A DNA stretch of 64,000 nt from Cercophora sp. LCS_1 (Eukaryota; Ascomycota; Sordariomycetes; Sordariales; Lasiosphaeriaceae). Shown piece by piece: positions 1 through 11,483 of the stretch. The notes below the pieces were generated by a model. That model was not told the origin of the DNA. It saw only the letters and a program-made list of their open reading frames with translations, and ran no database searches. Every line of letters starts with the position of its first letter. Positions within the stretch are counted from its first letter, which is position 1. The DNA lies in assembly GCA_036250225.1 (NCBI GenBank), contig JAPZLL010000048.1:124001-188000 (forward strand), read 5' to 3'. The position numbers were made by a program, and so were the translations under genes.

Positions 1-1
1 C

Positions 2-472
2 CTCGGAACTGGTCTAAATATTCTCAAGACCTTCCCAAACCCGGACTGTTGCGTCATCAGAGTCTTCACCGACTCATCCAGCAGCATCGGAATGATGATG
101 AATGCCAGAGAGGGGCGCTACGTTGCCTTGGGAGGCCCAGCATCTGACAAGGAAATCCTAGCTGTGAGGTCCAACAGTGCTACCTGTTATTTGCGCCCGA
201 TCCTCATTCGCATTCGAGAAATCGCCGCCTACCTTGAGAATATGGGAATCGTCGTTGAGATACATTGGGTACCTAGATGCGCCACGACGTCGCATGAGCA
301 GGCTGACGACCTTGCTTACGAGTGGAATGTGCATGGCTACGGCCTAGATTTCCGTGGTTCCGCAACCGCCGACTTGGATGAGATTGTTGATGCCGCATAC
401 GACTTCTTCCAGCGAGAGAACCCCCCTGCCCCCGCCCCGGCGGGCGAGAACCGCAAGAGAAAGGCGGAGTGA
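2..472 (+). CDS. RNase H-like domain protein, 3' end (partial)
   Basis: The frame is open from the left edge to a TGA, giving 156 residues; the N-terminus lies outside the window. Seen: VFTDSSSSIGMM, a strand ending in Thr-Asp-Ser followed by a helix, then about 70 residues later IHWVPRC and EQADDLAYEW. Known: in the RNase H fold these match the third catalytic Asp strand and the C-terminal motif (W-V-P-G-H, N-E-x-A-D-x-L-A) of retroelement and stand-alone fungal RNase H domains. Here the usual His after the Pro is replaced by Cys, so activity is uncertain. The tail is Pro/Ala-rich and ends in basic residues. No reverse transcriptase is visible, so a stand-alone fungal RNase H-like protein is as likely as a retroelement remnant. 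Confidence 0.6.
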   Translation, partial: LGTGLNILKTFPNPDCCVIRVFTDSSSSIGMMMNAREGRYVALGGPASDKEILAVRSNSATCYLRPILIRIREIAAYLENMGIVVEIHWVPRCATTSHEQADDLAYEWNVHGYGLDFRGSATADLDEIVDAAYDFFQRENPPAPAPAGENRKRKAE

Positions 473-2126
473 TGGAGCGACTGAGAACTCCAAGAAAGTT
501 CCCGAACGAACCTAGAAGAGGCCCCGACGAGCGTATGGTTGCGGGGGTGAAGGTTGAGACTGGCGAGTATGTGTGTATGATGGATTTATAAGGATTCTTT
601 GTACTATTAGAATACCCAATCGACCTGCGATTTGCCCAGAATATTATTCTGGCACCCCGGTAATGATACTGCTGTGTTTACAAGCTCTGAGTGCTTGCGT
701 GGCAAGCAAATTCGCTTCAAAGAAATGTGGTAATCCCCCTAACACGATGGGGTCTGTTTTGCAACGAAACTTGAAAGCTGTAGAACTTCCTAAATGAACT
801 CCATAATCCATTATGTGGTGGCTAAGGGTAATTGATTGATTGATCTGACGATTTAGCCCAACGAACGGGCTGGGTGTCTTGCCTTTTCGCATTTTCAGCA
901 AGTATCGGCATCCTTTCCCCCAATCCTCCCTTTTCGCTCTCCAATTCTCGTCCCAGTCCATTACGCATGGCCACCAGATTTCCCGTAGCCTGATCCAACA
1001 CTCCAAGCCAGCTGAGCTCAGTCGTGGCTGGGACGGCGCCACATGTGGCCGTCGAGTGTGCAGAGCAGCGCCCCCTGCGGCTCTGCAGCTGTGTTCAAGG
1101 GGAATCCTTGCCGCAGCCTTGACACTGTCGGCACTGGGCTGAGCTTTGACCCCGCGGCCGCCGGCGCTCCCGGTCTCCGTTCTCGCTGGCGCGTGGCTCT
1201 TCTTTTGTTTTTGGTTGCGTTGGTATCACTAGGTATACGTACCCTGGCCAAGATAGCAAGTTCTCTCAAACCCAACGAAGCGGCCCGCTTTCGCTTTTTG
1301 ACAGCTCTCGCTGAAGACGCGAGAGTTGTTGGCAAAGGACATGACGTTGGGACCGGGCGACCCCCTCTTCAGTTCTGACCGCCACGGCACGCCCGGTGTT
1401 GACCTTGGTATCATGCCTACTTTGCTCTGGGCGCGTCCCTCCGCTCGCCGTCTTTCCGCTCTGGAACATCGGGTGGCCAACGTCGTTCTCTAAGTCGCAT
1501 AGGCAGGATCCAACGTTTGTGCCGGGATCGCAAGGAACGCCCAAGGCAGGGAGAAGGGGCTTTTAGGGTCAGCTGCGGCGCCACAATCTCCCTTTTCCGA
1601 ACGGAGATCTGACTTCCGTACTCCGCAGCGCCCCAAGGGGGCAGATCCAAGGTTAGGTTGCCATCGCACTCCTTGCGGCGGTGTAGGAGGGGAAGTCGTT
1701 GGGCCCGAATGCAAAGATGGCCGTGGCCGCGGCGGTAGCAAGCTCGGAGGAGTTGGTCCATCTCGTCGGCGGCGAGCTCCGTGTCAGCGTTATGCTCGCA
1801 ATGTCTTCTCTTTTTTCTTGATGGATGATGAGAATTGTGTGGTTATATAGAGAACAGCTCCAACCCCTATACATACTGAAAACATAATAATTCTGCAAAA
1901 ACGACTGGTAGCCACAAGGGATGCCCGGCCTGCCGTTCCAGGTTGTCCGTCCTCGCCTGTTCCCTTGCCTTTCTCACCCCCAGTCTTTCCAGGTAGAGGT
2001 TTGACACACACCGCGTCTCTCAAACATCAAGCAACGCGACACTGGTCTGCATCTACTCGCCGCCCCCCTCCCGCATTTTACCCTGCGTCTTCTCAACTCC
2101 TACATTGTTAGGCTCGCTCGCTGCTT
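473..2126. other. Intergenic, no supported gene
   Basis: Open frames here are short, overlap on both strands and show no recognisable motif. No tRNA, terminal inverted repeat or tandem array was seen. Confidence 0.5.
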
Positions 2127-2507
2127 TCATGGACTCGGAGAGCTGGCTGAACAAATGGCGCGCTCCTCCCACCTGTTTATCCACACTTTCGGCCGCTGGC
2201 CACCTGACAAACCCTCTTCGTGGTCTTTGCCGAACTCGTTGTTACAGTCGGAATACGGCTCTTCCTCTTCCCGGTTGTAACCCAGGTCTTCGATTTCTTT
2301 GCGCTTACGCTCGTCTTTGTACGCGGTCCAGCACTCTTGGCCCATGACGTGGCCGCATACGAGTACAACTGCTGGTTCGAAACCGTCTTCGATCGTGTCG
2401 TCGTTGAGAGAGTCTGGGCGCGGCTGGTGGAGCTTGAACTTTCTGTGGCGAATTACGCATTCGAGGTTGAGTACATTGTTGACGCCGTCGGTCAGTGTCC
2501 AGTCTCG
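2127..2507 (-). pseudogene. Degenerate RING-like zinc-finger fragment
   Basis: The minus-strand frame opens just after a TGA and has no ATG at its start. It encodes about 125 residues with NLECVIRHRKF, then a spacer, then AVVLVCGHVMGQECW, then a charged Lys/Glu-rich tail. Known: fungal RING-like proteins carry C-x2-C followed by a C-G-H-x-x-G-x-x-C-W block. In this copy the second Cys of the first pair is Arg, so zinc binding is probably lost. No convincing upstream exon was found, so I read this as a fragment or pseudogene. An undetected 5' exon is the alternative. Confidence 0.4.
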
Positions 2508-2510
2508 CAC

Positions 2511-4450
2511 GTGGTGCCAGCTTCAGAGGACGAGATCAGGCTGGGTTTGTATGCTGGACGAAACCAACGGGCGTGAACGGAGCGATCGGACCGGTGGACG
2601 CCCTGGGGCCCAGTGGGTGCAAATAAAAAAGTAACGGCTGGTAATAACTGGCACTAGCCATGTAGTAGTTGGCAGCGATCAGCGTTGTCCGTGACGGTTG
2701 GCCGGGCTTGAAGCGGCGCCTGCAGTATCGCGCGGTACGGTCCTCGAGGCAAAAACCTTGGTAGGGTATATATTGAAGGGGCTGGTCGACGTGGAGGAGA
2801 CAGATGTGGCGGCACCACCGTCTAGAGCTGTGGTCGGGAACGGGGAAGGATGAGCTCCGACTTCCCAGTGACCTCGTTGTCCCCTATCATAACCTACGAC
2901 TTTAGGTTAGCTCCCAACGCTCTAACAAGCTCACGGGATACTGGCGCTGCCAAAACAATTAAGAGACCAGATATACCAACCTGGAAGCTTGGTTGTCTCA
3001 GGCGGTAGTAAGCCTTCGCCGCCAACGCCGTTCGAGCTGCAACCGGTGCAGGGTTCCTCACCATCAAAAGCGAGCTTCCGAAAGCGTTCCCGGTTGCGGC
3101 AGAGTGGGAAAGAGACCTCGGAATGAGAAAGCAGGATGAATAAAACGGGATTCAATCTTGTATTTGGCATTAACCGAAAAGCAGTGCAAAACACGGGGTG
3201 TCAACACTATCGGCGAAACGCGAGGAGGAAAGCGCACCTGACCAAACCGCCGGTGGTGCAAGAAGACGTGAGGGCCAATTTTAACTGGATCGAGAATAGA
3301 CCTAACATTTCCAATTAGGAAAAACAGATACCAGCAATATTTGCAAGGTCAACAGGCATTTTTAGATGGGGGAGTATGGTCGGGAAGGCCGTGTGTTCTG
3401 GTGTTGACTGCTGGGAGAGTGCCGCGACCGCGACAGGAAAATAAAATCCCGTCATGAGAACGCCAAAGGTCCTTGGACCGCTAGCTACCAGAACAAACAG
3501 TGATAATATCCGACCAAGTTAGGGGCTTGGGATAAAAGTGAGTTCAGGTTCACAGCATAGAACCTGCCCCGCCGCTGCCGGGCAGCAAAGCCTGGTATCA
3601 GGTGTAGGTATCACAAGAATAAACCGTCCCCCATTCACAAAAGGAATGATTGACTGATTCGGATCCGTAAACAATAAAGGACGAGAGTTTAGTCTAGTCA
3701 AAGGGCCTTGGTGCTTGACTGCTTGCTAGGAAATCTGCTTAAGGTTTTTGCCTTGTTTTCCTCGAAGATTGATACAAAGGTGAGGGGGGCGATTCTTGCT
3801 ATCCTCTTTCTCACGAGGCTGTGAAGGTTGTAACAACCCTCCCAGGGGCAAAAGGGGGACATATAGCAAAGGGAATCCTTTGCTGCGGCCGTCCGGCCCG
3901 CCAGAGATCCAGCGGACGTTTTATGGCCATTTATAGCTCGGTACTCCTACTCCCTGACACGCCTCTCAGATCGCCGGATGACAACGATTTTAACTTCCCT
4001 GACGTGGCTTTGACACAGCCGAAGAACCCCGAATGACTCCTGGTCTCAACACTTCACAGCTGAGTCCGCGGTGAGCGGCAGCAGCCAACACAGCCAGACC
4101 CCTGTCGTTGGCAGCCTGCCTGGTGAAGGTGCCACGCAAGGAAATGAGCAGCGAGACGGACACGGAGAGCGCGCAAGCGTTTGATTAGGAGCCACAACAG
4201 CCAATTCCATCAGCACCACGGATGTTCAACGAGGTTTGTGACGTTGAACAAGCCCCACATGACCCCGCGCCGCTGCGGGGCGAGTCACCAGTGCCCTGGC
4301 TTACCCCACAGTTACCCTGCAGCGCCATGGCCCGCGATGGCCCGCTACGGCCCGGCCCCTACACTTTGATGCCGGGTCGCTCCGGCCCTCAGCTGCTGAC
4401 GTCCAAACTTTGGGCCTGGAACAAAGACCGGTCGATGTGAAACAATTACG
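2511..4450. other. Intergenic, no supported gene
   Basis: About 1.9 kb with only short overlapping frames. AT-rich stretches alternate with GC-rich ones, as in decayed repeats, but no element ends were recognised. Confidence 0.45.
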
Positions 4451-5563
4451 ATGGCAATCAGGGCCGAGGATCTTGAGTCCCTGGAAGAGCGCCTCTGTTG
4501 TCTCGCCCGCGAGGACCACCGCGCCCGCGTCCACCCTGACATGCTAGACCATCAACGGCGAGACATTTTAGCCAACGCGATCTCCAATGTTCTTTCGACC
4601 GAACTCGCCATCTCCACCTACGCACAGATTATCGATGGATTACCGACCGCCAACGTTGGTTGGGAACGGCGATCGCCAGGTCTTCCAGGGGATCACCCGC
4701 TCGACGAACACGAGGAGCTCTGTCCAGGGTCGCTAGAAAAATCAAGAGAATTGTGTAGACGGTGGACTTTGGATGTTCTCTGGTTCAACCCAAAGGTACG
4801 CGAGACACCCAACTTGTGCCGATGTTTCCGGCCTGACTGTATTAGACTTTGAGTGCGTTCCGAAGTGCAAGACCCGGAACAAAAGCGTTCAACACGAGGT
4901 TGATCGAACTCGTCGCTGTGTCTCTCCACCAATTCGGCGCCCTTCTCTTCCAACTAGGCTTTCGCCTCCACAAAGGCGACATCGACTCTGTCGTCAAGTG
5001 GGAAATGCCGCGACCGGCTATCATCGACCCGAAAAACTGGTTTGTCCTACCTCCTCGGCCCACCATCTTCAACCACCCACTTTATTTGGTATGTTCTCAC
5101 GGAGTGCCCTCTCCACTCTTCATGCTGACCCCCCGCCCAGCATGACGACATCTATCCCGAAGGTGTTGCCGACATCGTGGGCTATTGGGCGGAGGATCGT
5201 ATCCTCGGTGCTGTTGTCGTCTTCGACCGCGCAGCAGAGTTTGATGACCACGGTAACCAAGTTGAGAACCCTCCAAATGCCTACTTTCACCCTTGTCGTA
5301 CAGGCGTCACCGAACGGGTAACACAGCTCCGAGACGACCAACAACAAGAGCTGATAGACTTTCTGCTTGCCAAATACAACGGCCCGGTAACACCATGTTC
5401 TCTTCCCATACTTGTGGACAAAAGAAACACGGTTCGGGTCGATGCCGACGTCGCCATAACTCTTCACGGCATCTACCGCGATTTGTGGGAGCGAGTTCCC
5501 CTGACAGAGGATGAAATGGAGGCCCTGGCACGTCGACCACAACAGGAGATTGACTATCCATAG
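4451..5563 (+). CDS. Conserved-looking hypothetical protein, 3 exons
   Basis: I join three exons: 4451-4795, 4846-5088 and 5141-5563. The introns are 50 and 52 nt, both phase 0, with GTACG...TTAG and GTATG...CCCAG ends and a CTGAC branch-like site before the first acceptor. The product is 336 residues and starts at an ATG. It has a charged N-terminus (MAIRAEDLESLEERLC), a central hydrophobic segment rich in Leu/Phe (near FGALLFQLGF) and an acidic C-terminal third. No signal peptide, transmembrane segment or known catalytic motif was recognised. The clean splicing and absence of internal stops argue for a functional gene. Function unknown. Confidence 0.6.
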
Positions 5564-6657
5564 TCGCGACAGTTAATGATCAGCTCGAGCCGACAAGTCG
5601 GTAACCCTATGCCGGAGATGATGTGGAGGAAGCTGGAAGGGGAGGAGGCAAGGTCGGCCGAAGTGACCAATAGGTAACGTCGCAGGCGCTTTGGCATGGA
5701 GAGCCACAGGTGGAGGTAACACAGGGATGCCACGCGCTGTTCCCGATCTTGAGCATGGCTGATGTCACACATAGATTCTGCGGCCCGTTTCCTCGGCTTC
5801 GGCGGTCACACCTGGAATATCCGAGGAACAAGCTCAGTATTGCCGTTAGATATCCCACAATATACCGCTCGGAGGGTGTGGCTCAGACGCCTCGGTATGA
5901 CCTCGTTGGCGACCAATGTTTCAGAGAAGCTGTCTTTGCAAGAAGGGCGGGGGTTTTGGCGATAGAACAAACTTGTTTGACGTGTATTTTTGAACAAAAG
6001 CGACGGTAACTGTACTCGTGACAATACCCAATTGCGTTCAACGAGAGTCTATTGGGACGAAAGTCTGGTCCAGAGTGACCTGGGCTCATCGAACCGAGTA
6101 GCCTCACATTCACCAGCCGCAACGGAAGATAGTACCGCTGCACCATCCGCCGGCTAACGAAGAAGCCGAGTTGAAGTCGGCTACTCCGGATCCTAGCGGG
6201 GTGTGGGAAGGAGCACCCGGCGCAGCACCCAGAAGGGACATGGATGCTCGCAGTCGAGGGGAGCTTTTGCTCCGGCAATTTGCCCTTGTCAATCTCTGCA
6301 TGTCTCGAACCAGACGTCACAATACCAATGCCAAGTTAAGACACTACATACATCCCGAGGTCGTTCGGATATGTGTCTCTCTTTCACGTCACCTGAGCTT
6401 GAAGCCGTCCTGCTGACCCAAGAACTGACGAGGCGATACCTCGAAATCGAAGCGAAACCAACGGAAGTGGACCCTGTCCTGACATCGCGGTGCGCGACGG
6501 CCACCGCCATCGACGTCACCATGTCAGCAACGAGCCGAGAAGAAGATAACAAAAATCACTGGGGCCACAGGGGTGGCTGCGCGGGGATTTTCAGTCTCCA
6601 TTCCAGTCTCAGGAAGTGCGCGACCATCAACGCCCGCAGCGCGCAATACGAAACGCG
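5564..6657. other. Intergenic, no supported gene
   Basis: Frames on both strands are short and mutually overlapping, with no motif. The last 300 bases probably contain the promoter and 5' leader of the downstream gene. Confidence 0.45.
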
Positions 6658-7842
6658 ATGAAAGCCACCGCGACCATGCCTGAAGGCAATAGCGAGCCCG
6701 TGGTCAAGAAGAAGCCCAGCTTCATCGAGCGACTCAAGCTCAAGACCAAGCGATCAGTGGACACGACCTTATCGACCGAAGACCTGATGCCCAAGCCCAG
6801 GGTTGTCTACCAACCTCAACACGCCGCCTCCGACTTCTCCAGGGTGACAGTGTCCCCCCACATTCCGCCTCGAGGCAGCAGCACCGCAGTCAAGGGCGGG
6901 TCCAAGGCCGCTCGATCGAGACGGCTAGATCCCACACGAGAAAGCGCTGCGACGGCGCGCCAACCGAAGCTTGACGAACCAAAGCCCGAGAAGAGAACAC
7001 AAGAGATCCTTCCACGACCAGGTCACAAATCCGCTCGATCCGCAGAGGAGCCATCGAGATCGTATCCATTGCCTCCGCAGTCCTCATACTCGAACCCAGA
7101 AGCGCGACGACGGCAATACGCAATGCGGGACCAGCCTGAACGTAGGCCAGTGCCCGCGGAAGAATTGCTCATCGATATCAATCCAGCCAACACGGCATCA
7201 CGGGCTGGAGAAGAGACGGCACTCCCGATGAAGCGACCTCTTCCGATCCAACCGCTTGCGCCCGCTCCGCTGATTACGCGCTCGGAACCTACCTCGGCCC
7301 GAGGTCCGCCGAGTGACTTTGAGATCTTTCTGGCCCAAGCCGAAGCAAACGATCGAGCCCAGCGCAGACTTGCCTGGAAGACCCTTCAGCAACGTTCCAT
7401 TGGGGCGCCCATTGTCCGGCCAAACCCACATCGTCAATACGCGAACAATGCGGCACCGCTGGATCTGGGTCGATCACGGCCCAGCAGCGGCGGAGGAAAC
7501 CGCTTAGGAGCGTTGGAACGTGACAGAGGGCAGCTTGCGATCGAGTTGATTGAGGAGACTCGGCGAGCGCAAGCCAGGCTCAAGGCACTACACGAAAACC
7601 CAGGAGCTGCCGCGCCCAGCACCGAGAAGAGGATGCCGCAGGTGGTCGTGTCGGCGGTGGAGGACAAGGTTCGACCCGTCGGCCCGTCCCTCGAAGACCC
7701 GCATTCCGGCACGCTCCGACACCAATCCAGTTTTGCAAAGAAACTTGTGGAGTATATCAAGCCACCGAGGGAGGAGAGAAAGTTAGGGCATTCTGGGAGC
7801 AAACTGGGCATGCGGAGGTCTGGGCAGAGTCAAGGTGATTGA
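6658..7842 (+). CDS. Disordered basic/Pro-rich hypothetical protein
   Basis: A single uninterrupted exon of 394 residues. The frame stays open further upstream, but only from GTG, so I start at the first ATG (MKATATMPEG); a second ATG lies 18 bases on. The protein is rich in Arg, Pro, Ser, Glu and Ala throughout, with no hydrophobic core, signal peptide or transmembrane segment, so it is predicted to be mostly intrinsically disordered. A helical charged segment lies near residues 285-315 (ELIEETRRAQARLKAL). Length, lack of stops and GC-rich third positions support a real gene. No family recognised; a cytoplasmic or nuclear scaffold role would only be a guess. Confidence 0.6.
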   Translation: MKATATMPEGNSEPVVKKKPSFIERLKLKTKRSVDTTLSTEDLMPKPRVVYQPQHAASDFSRVTVSPHIPPRGSSTAVKGGSKAARSRRLDPTRESAATARQPKLDEPKPEKRTQEILPRPGHKSARSAEEPSRSYPLPPQSSYSNPEARRRQYAMRDQPERRPVPAEELLIDINPANTASRAGEETALPMKRPLPIQPLAPAPLITRSEPTSARGPPSDFEIFLAQAEANDRAQRRLAWKTLQQRSIGAPIVRPNPHRQYANNAAPLDLGRSRPSSGGGNRLGALERDRGQLAIELIEETRRAQARLKALHENPGAAAPSTEKRMPQVVVSAVEDKVRPVGPSLEDPHSGTLRHQSSFAKKLVEYIKPPREERKLGHSGSKLGMRRSGQSQGD

Positions 7843-8034
7843 AGTTAAGAATTGGAATTGCTAGTTGCCAACCTTGTTTCGTAATGCAAGACTTACGAGT
7901 TGTTTTGGCGGCCTTGGTTGGTTTCTTTGGATATGGATTGCTATCGAATTGAACTTTTGCGCGGATTGCTTGTGTAATTACCTAAACCTCACTCTGTGGC
8001 AACGATCTTCGTTTACGGACTGCAAGTATTGTAC

Positions 8035-8230
8035 TTGACAAAATAAACGGCATACATGAAAAATCAAAGAGAGATTCACCCACTGAAAAGGAGTATATCC
8101 AAGATCTCAATGCATCAATCGATACCCTAACGCCTCGAAATTTGATTCAAATCATTGGGCTTTTTTAACGCCTATCGGAATTTGCAATACCTGTCCAGGC
8201 CACTTGAAGTGGCATCAACGGGATTCAAGG
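8035..8230. repeat. Dispersed repeat, copy A
   Basis: Two blocks are shared with copy B near 30676: a start block containing GACAAAATAAACGGCA (identical in both) and, about 150 bases on, TACCTGTCC-GGCC-CTTGAAGTGG with a few substitutions. The middle is more diverged. It lies about 200 bases downstream of the stop of the preceding gene. No coding capacity. Confidence 0.55.
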
Positions 8231-9816
8231 TACACATCTCCTCCCCACGAATGCACAACCTGAATATACCGAGAGAAGTGGGCTAGAACTGTGAAATCAT
8301 GACAAGACTGGATTCAGGCATCATTGTATTATCGATTGGGTGAAAATATTTAAACCAGCCTCAAGAGTTTTAATACCACCAAGACAGCTAAGACGAACAA
8401 GATACCTAACCAACAGCCTATAAATCACGCGCACAAGGTCCTTCCTCTCCTGATGCACGCGTTGCTCCCACTTCTCAATCTCTTAACCCTCATACAGCTT
8501 CCCCTCACGCTCACGCAGCAGCCTCCCCTCAAAGCCCCCAAGGGCCACCTCCCACACCACGCGAGAGAGGTGATTGGATGACTACTCGAAGCCAAAAGGC
8601 AACTCTTGGTAGAAATGGTGGTGATGGTGGTAGGTGGGAAGAACGGAAGCATAAATCAGGTGGGGGAGTTAATACCCAGGCTGGAAAACAGTTCTGTTCT
8701 GAATCGCCGCACGTAGTGGGACCTCAATCTCTATCATCCCAACTTTCGTTTGTTGTTTTTCAGGTCCAAAAGCTGGACCTTCCAACCTCGAACCACACAC
8801 CATGCCCCACCTCGCCTCACCTCACCTTTTCGCCTCGTATGTTTTCCTTTCTATATCGCAAGCCCACGACTCACGACCACCTGCAACTTCCCCAGCTTGC
8901 GATACTCCATGACGCCTACCAGTCACAGGTTTAAGGCTCCTGCTTCTGGAATATTGCCCGAGAGGTTCGTCAATCTCACGAATCGGTCAACATGGATGTA
9001 AGTTCCTCGCCGGCTTTGGCATTATCTACCTGATCTTGGACGCGTTGTCTTGCTCGAGCGTATATTGCGTTCCAAAGATTGATCGCACTGCCGACAACTG
9101 CCATACCGCCCTTTTCGACTCATTCCTGCCTTTCCAATCCCTGCACCGCCTTGCCCTCGCTCTCAGTCTTACCATTTGCCCTGGCCACCTACTGACAACT
9201 TTTTCGTCCGAGCTGGTCACCTTGAACACCGTATTTTTCAGGCATCTCTCCATTCAGGTGTGCCCAAAATTTGGACCCACTTTGTTTCCCACTGGAGTCG
9301 GTGCAGAGATATAATGTCTGCGCTTTTCTTCGCCAAACAAATTTCTTTCTTTTCCCTCCTCCAACTTCTTTCCAACCTTCCCTTCCCTTCCCTCAACCAA
9401 AAAACCCCACTCACGGCACACCCCAACGCTGTCGCAGATGGCGCTAGCCAACCCAAGAGCAGTAAGTATTTCTTCCACTTGCATCTTTTCACTCAAATAT
9501 TTACTCGCATCCCTCCTTCCCCCTTCCAATGGAACCCAAAGCTTTGTGGATGCCTTCCCTCATCAATGATCCAATCCCCTTTACACCCTTCTTTCACGAC
9601 GTCAGGTATCAACTCAATCCGTCTCCCTTCCCCAGTCAATCCGTTTCCCACCTCTACTCAATATACCCTCCTTCCCACATCTATCTCTCTTCTTTTTGAT
9701 ACTTTTCGTCTCTTTTATTTTTACCTACTAACAGCAAACAATCCCGTACTCACAGTCACCGACCGCCCATGAACACCCTCATTCGCGGGTGACATTTTCT
9801 CCTTCGCCATCTAATA

Positions 9817-10150
9817 GGTAAGCGTTTTCCCAGCATTCATTGCCCTTCCCATGATCTGGGAGTCGCGCCTTGCGTCGCCGCTGGTCTAAAATGAGGGCCA
9901 AGACCGTCAAGCGCCGGCCTTTGGGACTTGAAGCACCTGCCTCTTTTCTTGGTAGGCGCGTATAAAGCCTAGGTTTGAGCGTGGTCTAGCCCTCGTCCTC
10001 CCCTTCCCCCCGCGAAAAACCCCGGCACACAGAGACCGCCTGAGGCCGCGCCTAACAGCGTCGGCCGCAACTCCTCGATCAACTGTGGGAGGGCGGGACC
10101 CTGGGGGATTATGTCTTGGTGATACAAGATCTCGCCGCGGGTTGGGCCGG
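9817..10150. repeat. Diverged duplication, copy 1
   Basis: Resembles 12142-12500. The shared start is GGTAAGC followed by TTCCCCAGCAT-like sequence. The shared end block is GGAGGGCGG-ACCCTGGGGGA...ATGTCTTGGTGAT-CAAGA-CT. Spacing between blocks is 270 bases here and 300 in copy 2, so indels have accumulated. Confidence 0.55.
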
Positions 10151-10834
10151 TTGCCATCGACGGGTTCATCGACATGCCGAACCAGGTTTCCTGGGCACTT
10201 GAATGACGCTTACCAGTAGGTTACATTTGCTGACTGGGTGGGACAGGTAACACAAGGCCGGACACAACTCAAACGAGGACTTCGTGTTACGGCGGTCGGA
10301 GCTGCAAATTCTGGTGAAGAGATAAGTTGACAGACTGATGGAGATACAGTGAGGGGATCGACAGTAATGTGTGAAGCGGATTGTCATCCGGCGGGAGTCT
10401 GGCAGGCCGACCTGCCACCCCCATGATCGTGCGCGTCTTCGCTATCATTTTCCCCCCTCGAGCAACTCTTGGGCAGAAATCCTGGGACTTGTCACCAGGT
10501 AGCGTGTCACATCTAGAGAATTTCAGTATTTACATCACATCTTGCATCATTCCAGTTCACTCCTCTTCTTTCCTTATAAACAGTGTTGCCTACTTGTAGG
10601 AGAACTTTTTGGAGCGAAGAGAGTGAGCGTTGTGCGCCGCGAGGAAACCTTTGGCCTATTCCATGGTCCATCGAATCTCAGTAAAGGGGCGCTATTCACC
10701 AAGAACCAAGTACCTTCCCGCTATCGTTTGGTTGCGTCCTGCCATCCACAGGATCGCATTTTTCCTCCAGCCCACCTGGCAAAGTTCTTTCTCCCACTCA
10801 ACCAACAATTTCCTGGCTATCGAGCAAGTTGACG

Positions 10835-11483
10835 ATGCCCTCCAAACGCAAGAATAAGCGCAACAAGGCGCCTAGCGCTAGACAAACCACCACCGAGCGG
10901 ACAAGCGGCAAGCAGGACAGCGCCGAGCAACCCAGCGTCGAGGAAACTAGTATGTATCCCCGCACGCCACTGCGACCCCTATTTTCTCCAGAAGAGGTTT
11001 GGTAACAGGTTGTTCCCTAGTTGCTTCCACAAACCTCACCGGGGGACCCGCCTCTCCTGAACTGACGGATGTCGGCGCGGCGTGCAGCACTGAGACCTTC
11101 ATCAACCATTATGTACGACTTCTTCACCGTTTGAGACTTGTCTCCACAACGAGGTCAACCAATGCTAACCATCTTGACTTACATAGGCTCCCCTCTGCAC
11201 AAACACGGCCACCCTCCCGGCCTGGATGTGGACGACCGAGTTGGACTTCAACTGGGCGAGGATGGTCCGCGACATGGAGAAGCTTGAGAGCAACAGGTCC
11301 GAGCCGCTCTCGGAGTCAGACAAGGTCCTGTTCCTGGGTTCGTTTGCTCGGGGATACCTGTCTTCAAGCCGCGAAGGCCCAGTAGGGATGCGAATGCTCA
11401 AGAGCAGGGAAACCTTCCTGATTTTTTTCTTTGCTGTGGAGGTTGGGATGTTGACAGCTCTTCTTCTCTCTTTGATGAAGTGA
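10835..11483 (+). CDS. Small hypothetical protein with a C-terminal membrane-type segment, 3 exons
   Basis: I join 10835-10949, 11021-11112 and 11187-11483; introns of 71 and 74 nt, phases 1 and 0, with GTATG and GTACG donors and TAG acceptors. The 167-residue product starts with a very basic segment (MPSKRKNKRNKAPSARQ), continues with a Ser/Thr/Glu-rich part, then a more ordered stretch (PAWMWTTELDFNWARMVRDM), and ends in a hydrophobic helix (FLIFFFAVEVGMLTALLLSL), probably a tail anchor. It lies between the two copies of the diverged duplication and may belong to a decaying small family. No family recognised. The last exon could instead be spliced before the hydrophobic tail. Confidence 0.45.

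Larger units (their letters stand above)
7843..10834. other. Long intergenic region with repeats and a possible orphan exon
   Basis: Contains a copy of a dispersed repeat (about 8035-8230) and the first copy of a diverged duplication (about 9817-10150). One orphan exon-like stretch starts with ATG at 8909 (MTPTSHRFKAPASG) and runs 89 bases to a strong GTAAGT donor at 8998, but no partner exon was identified. 9300-9780 is pyrimidine-rich, as in fungal promoters and 5' leaders. Confidence 0.4.

Noticed and set aside
8802..8846. Short ATG-led exon-like stretch before GTATGTTTTC
   Set aside because: Low-complexity Pro/Leu/Ser translation and no partner exon.
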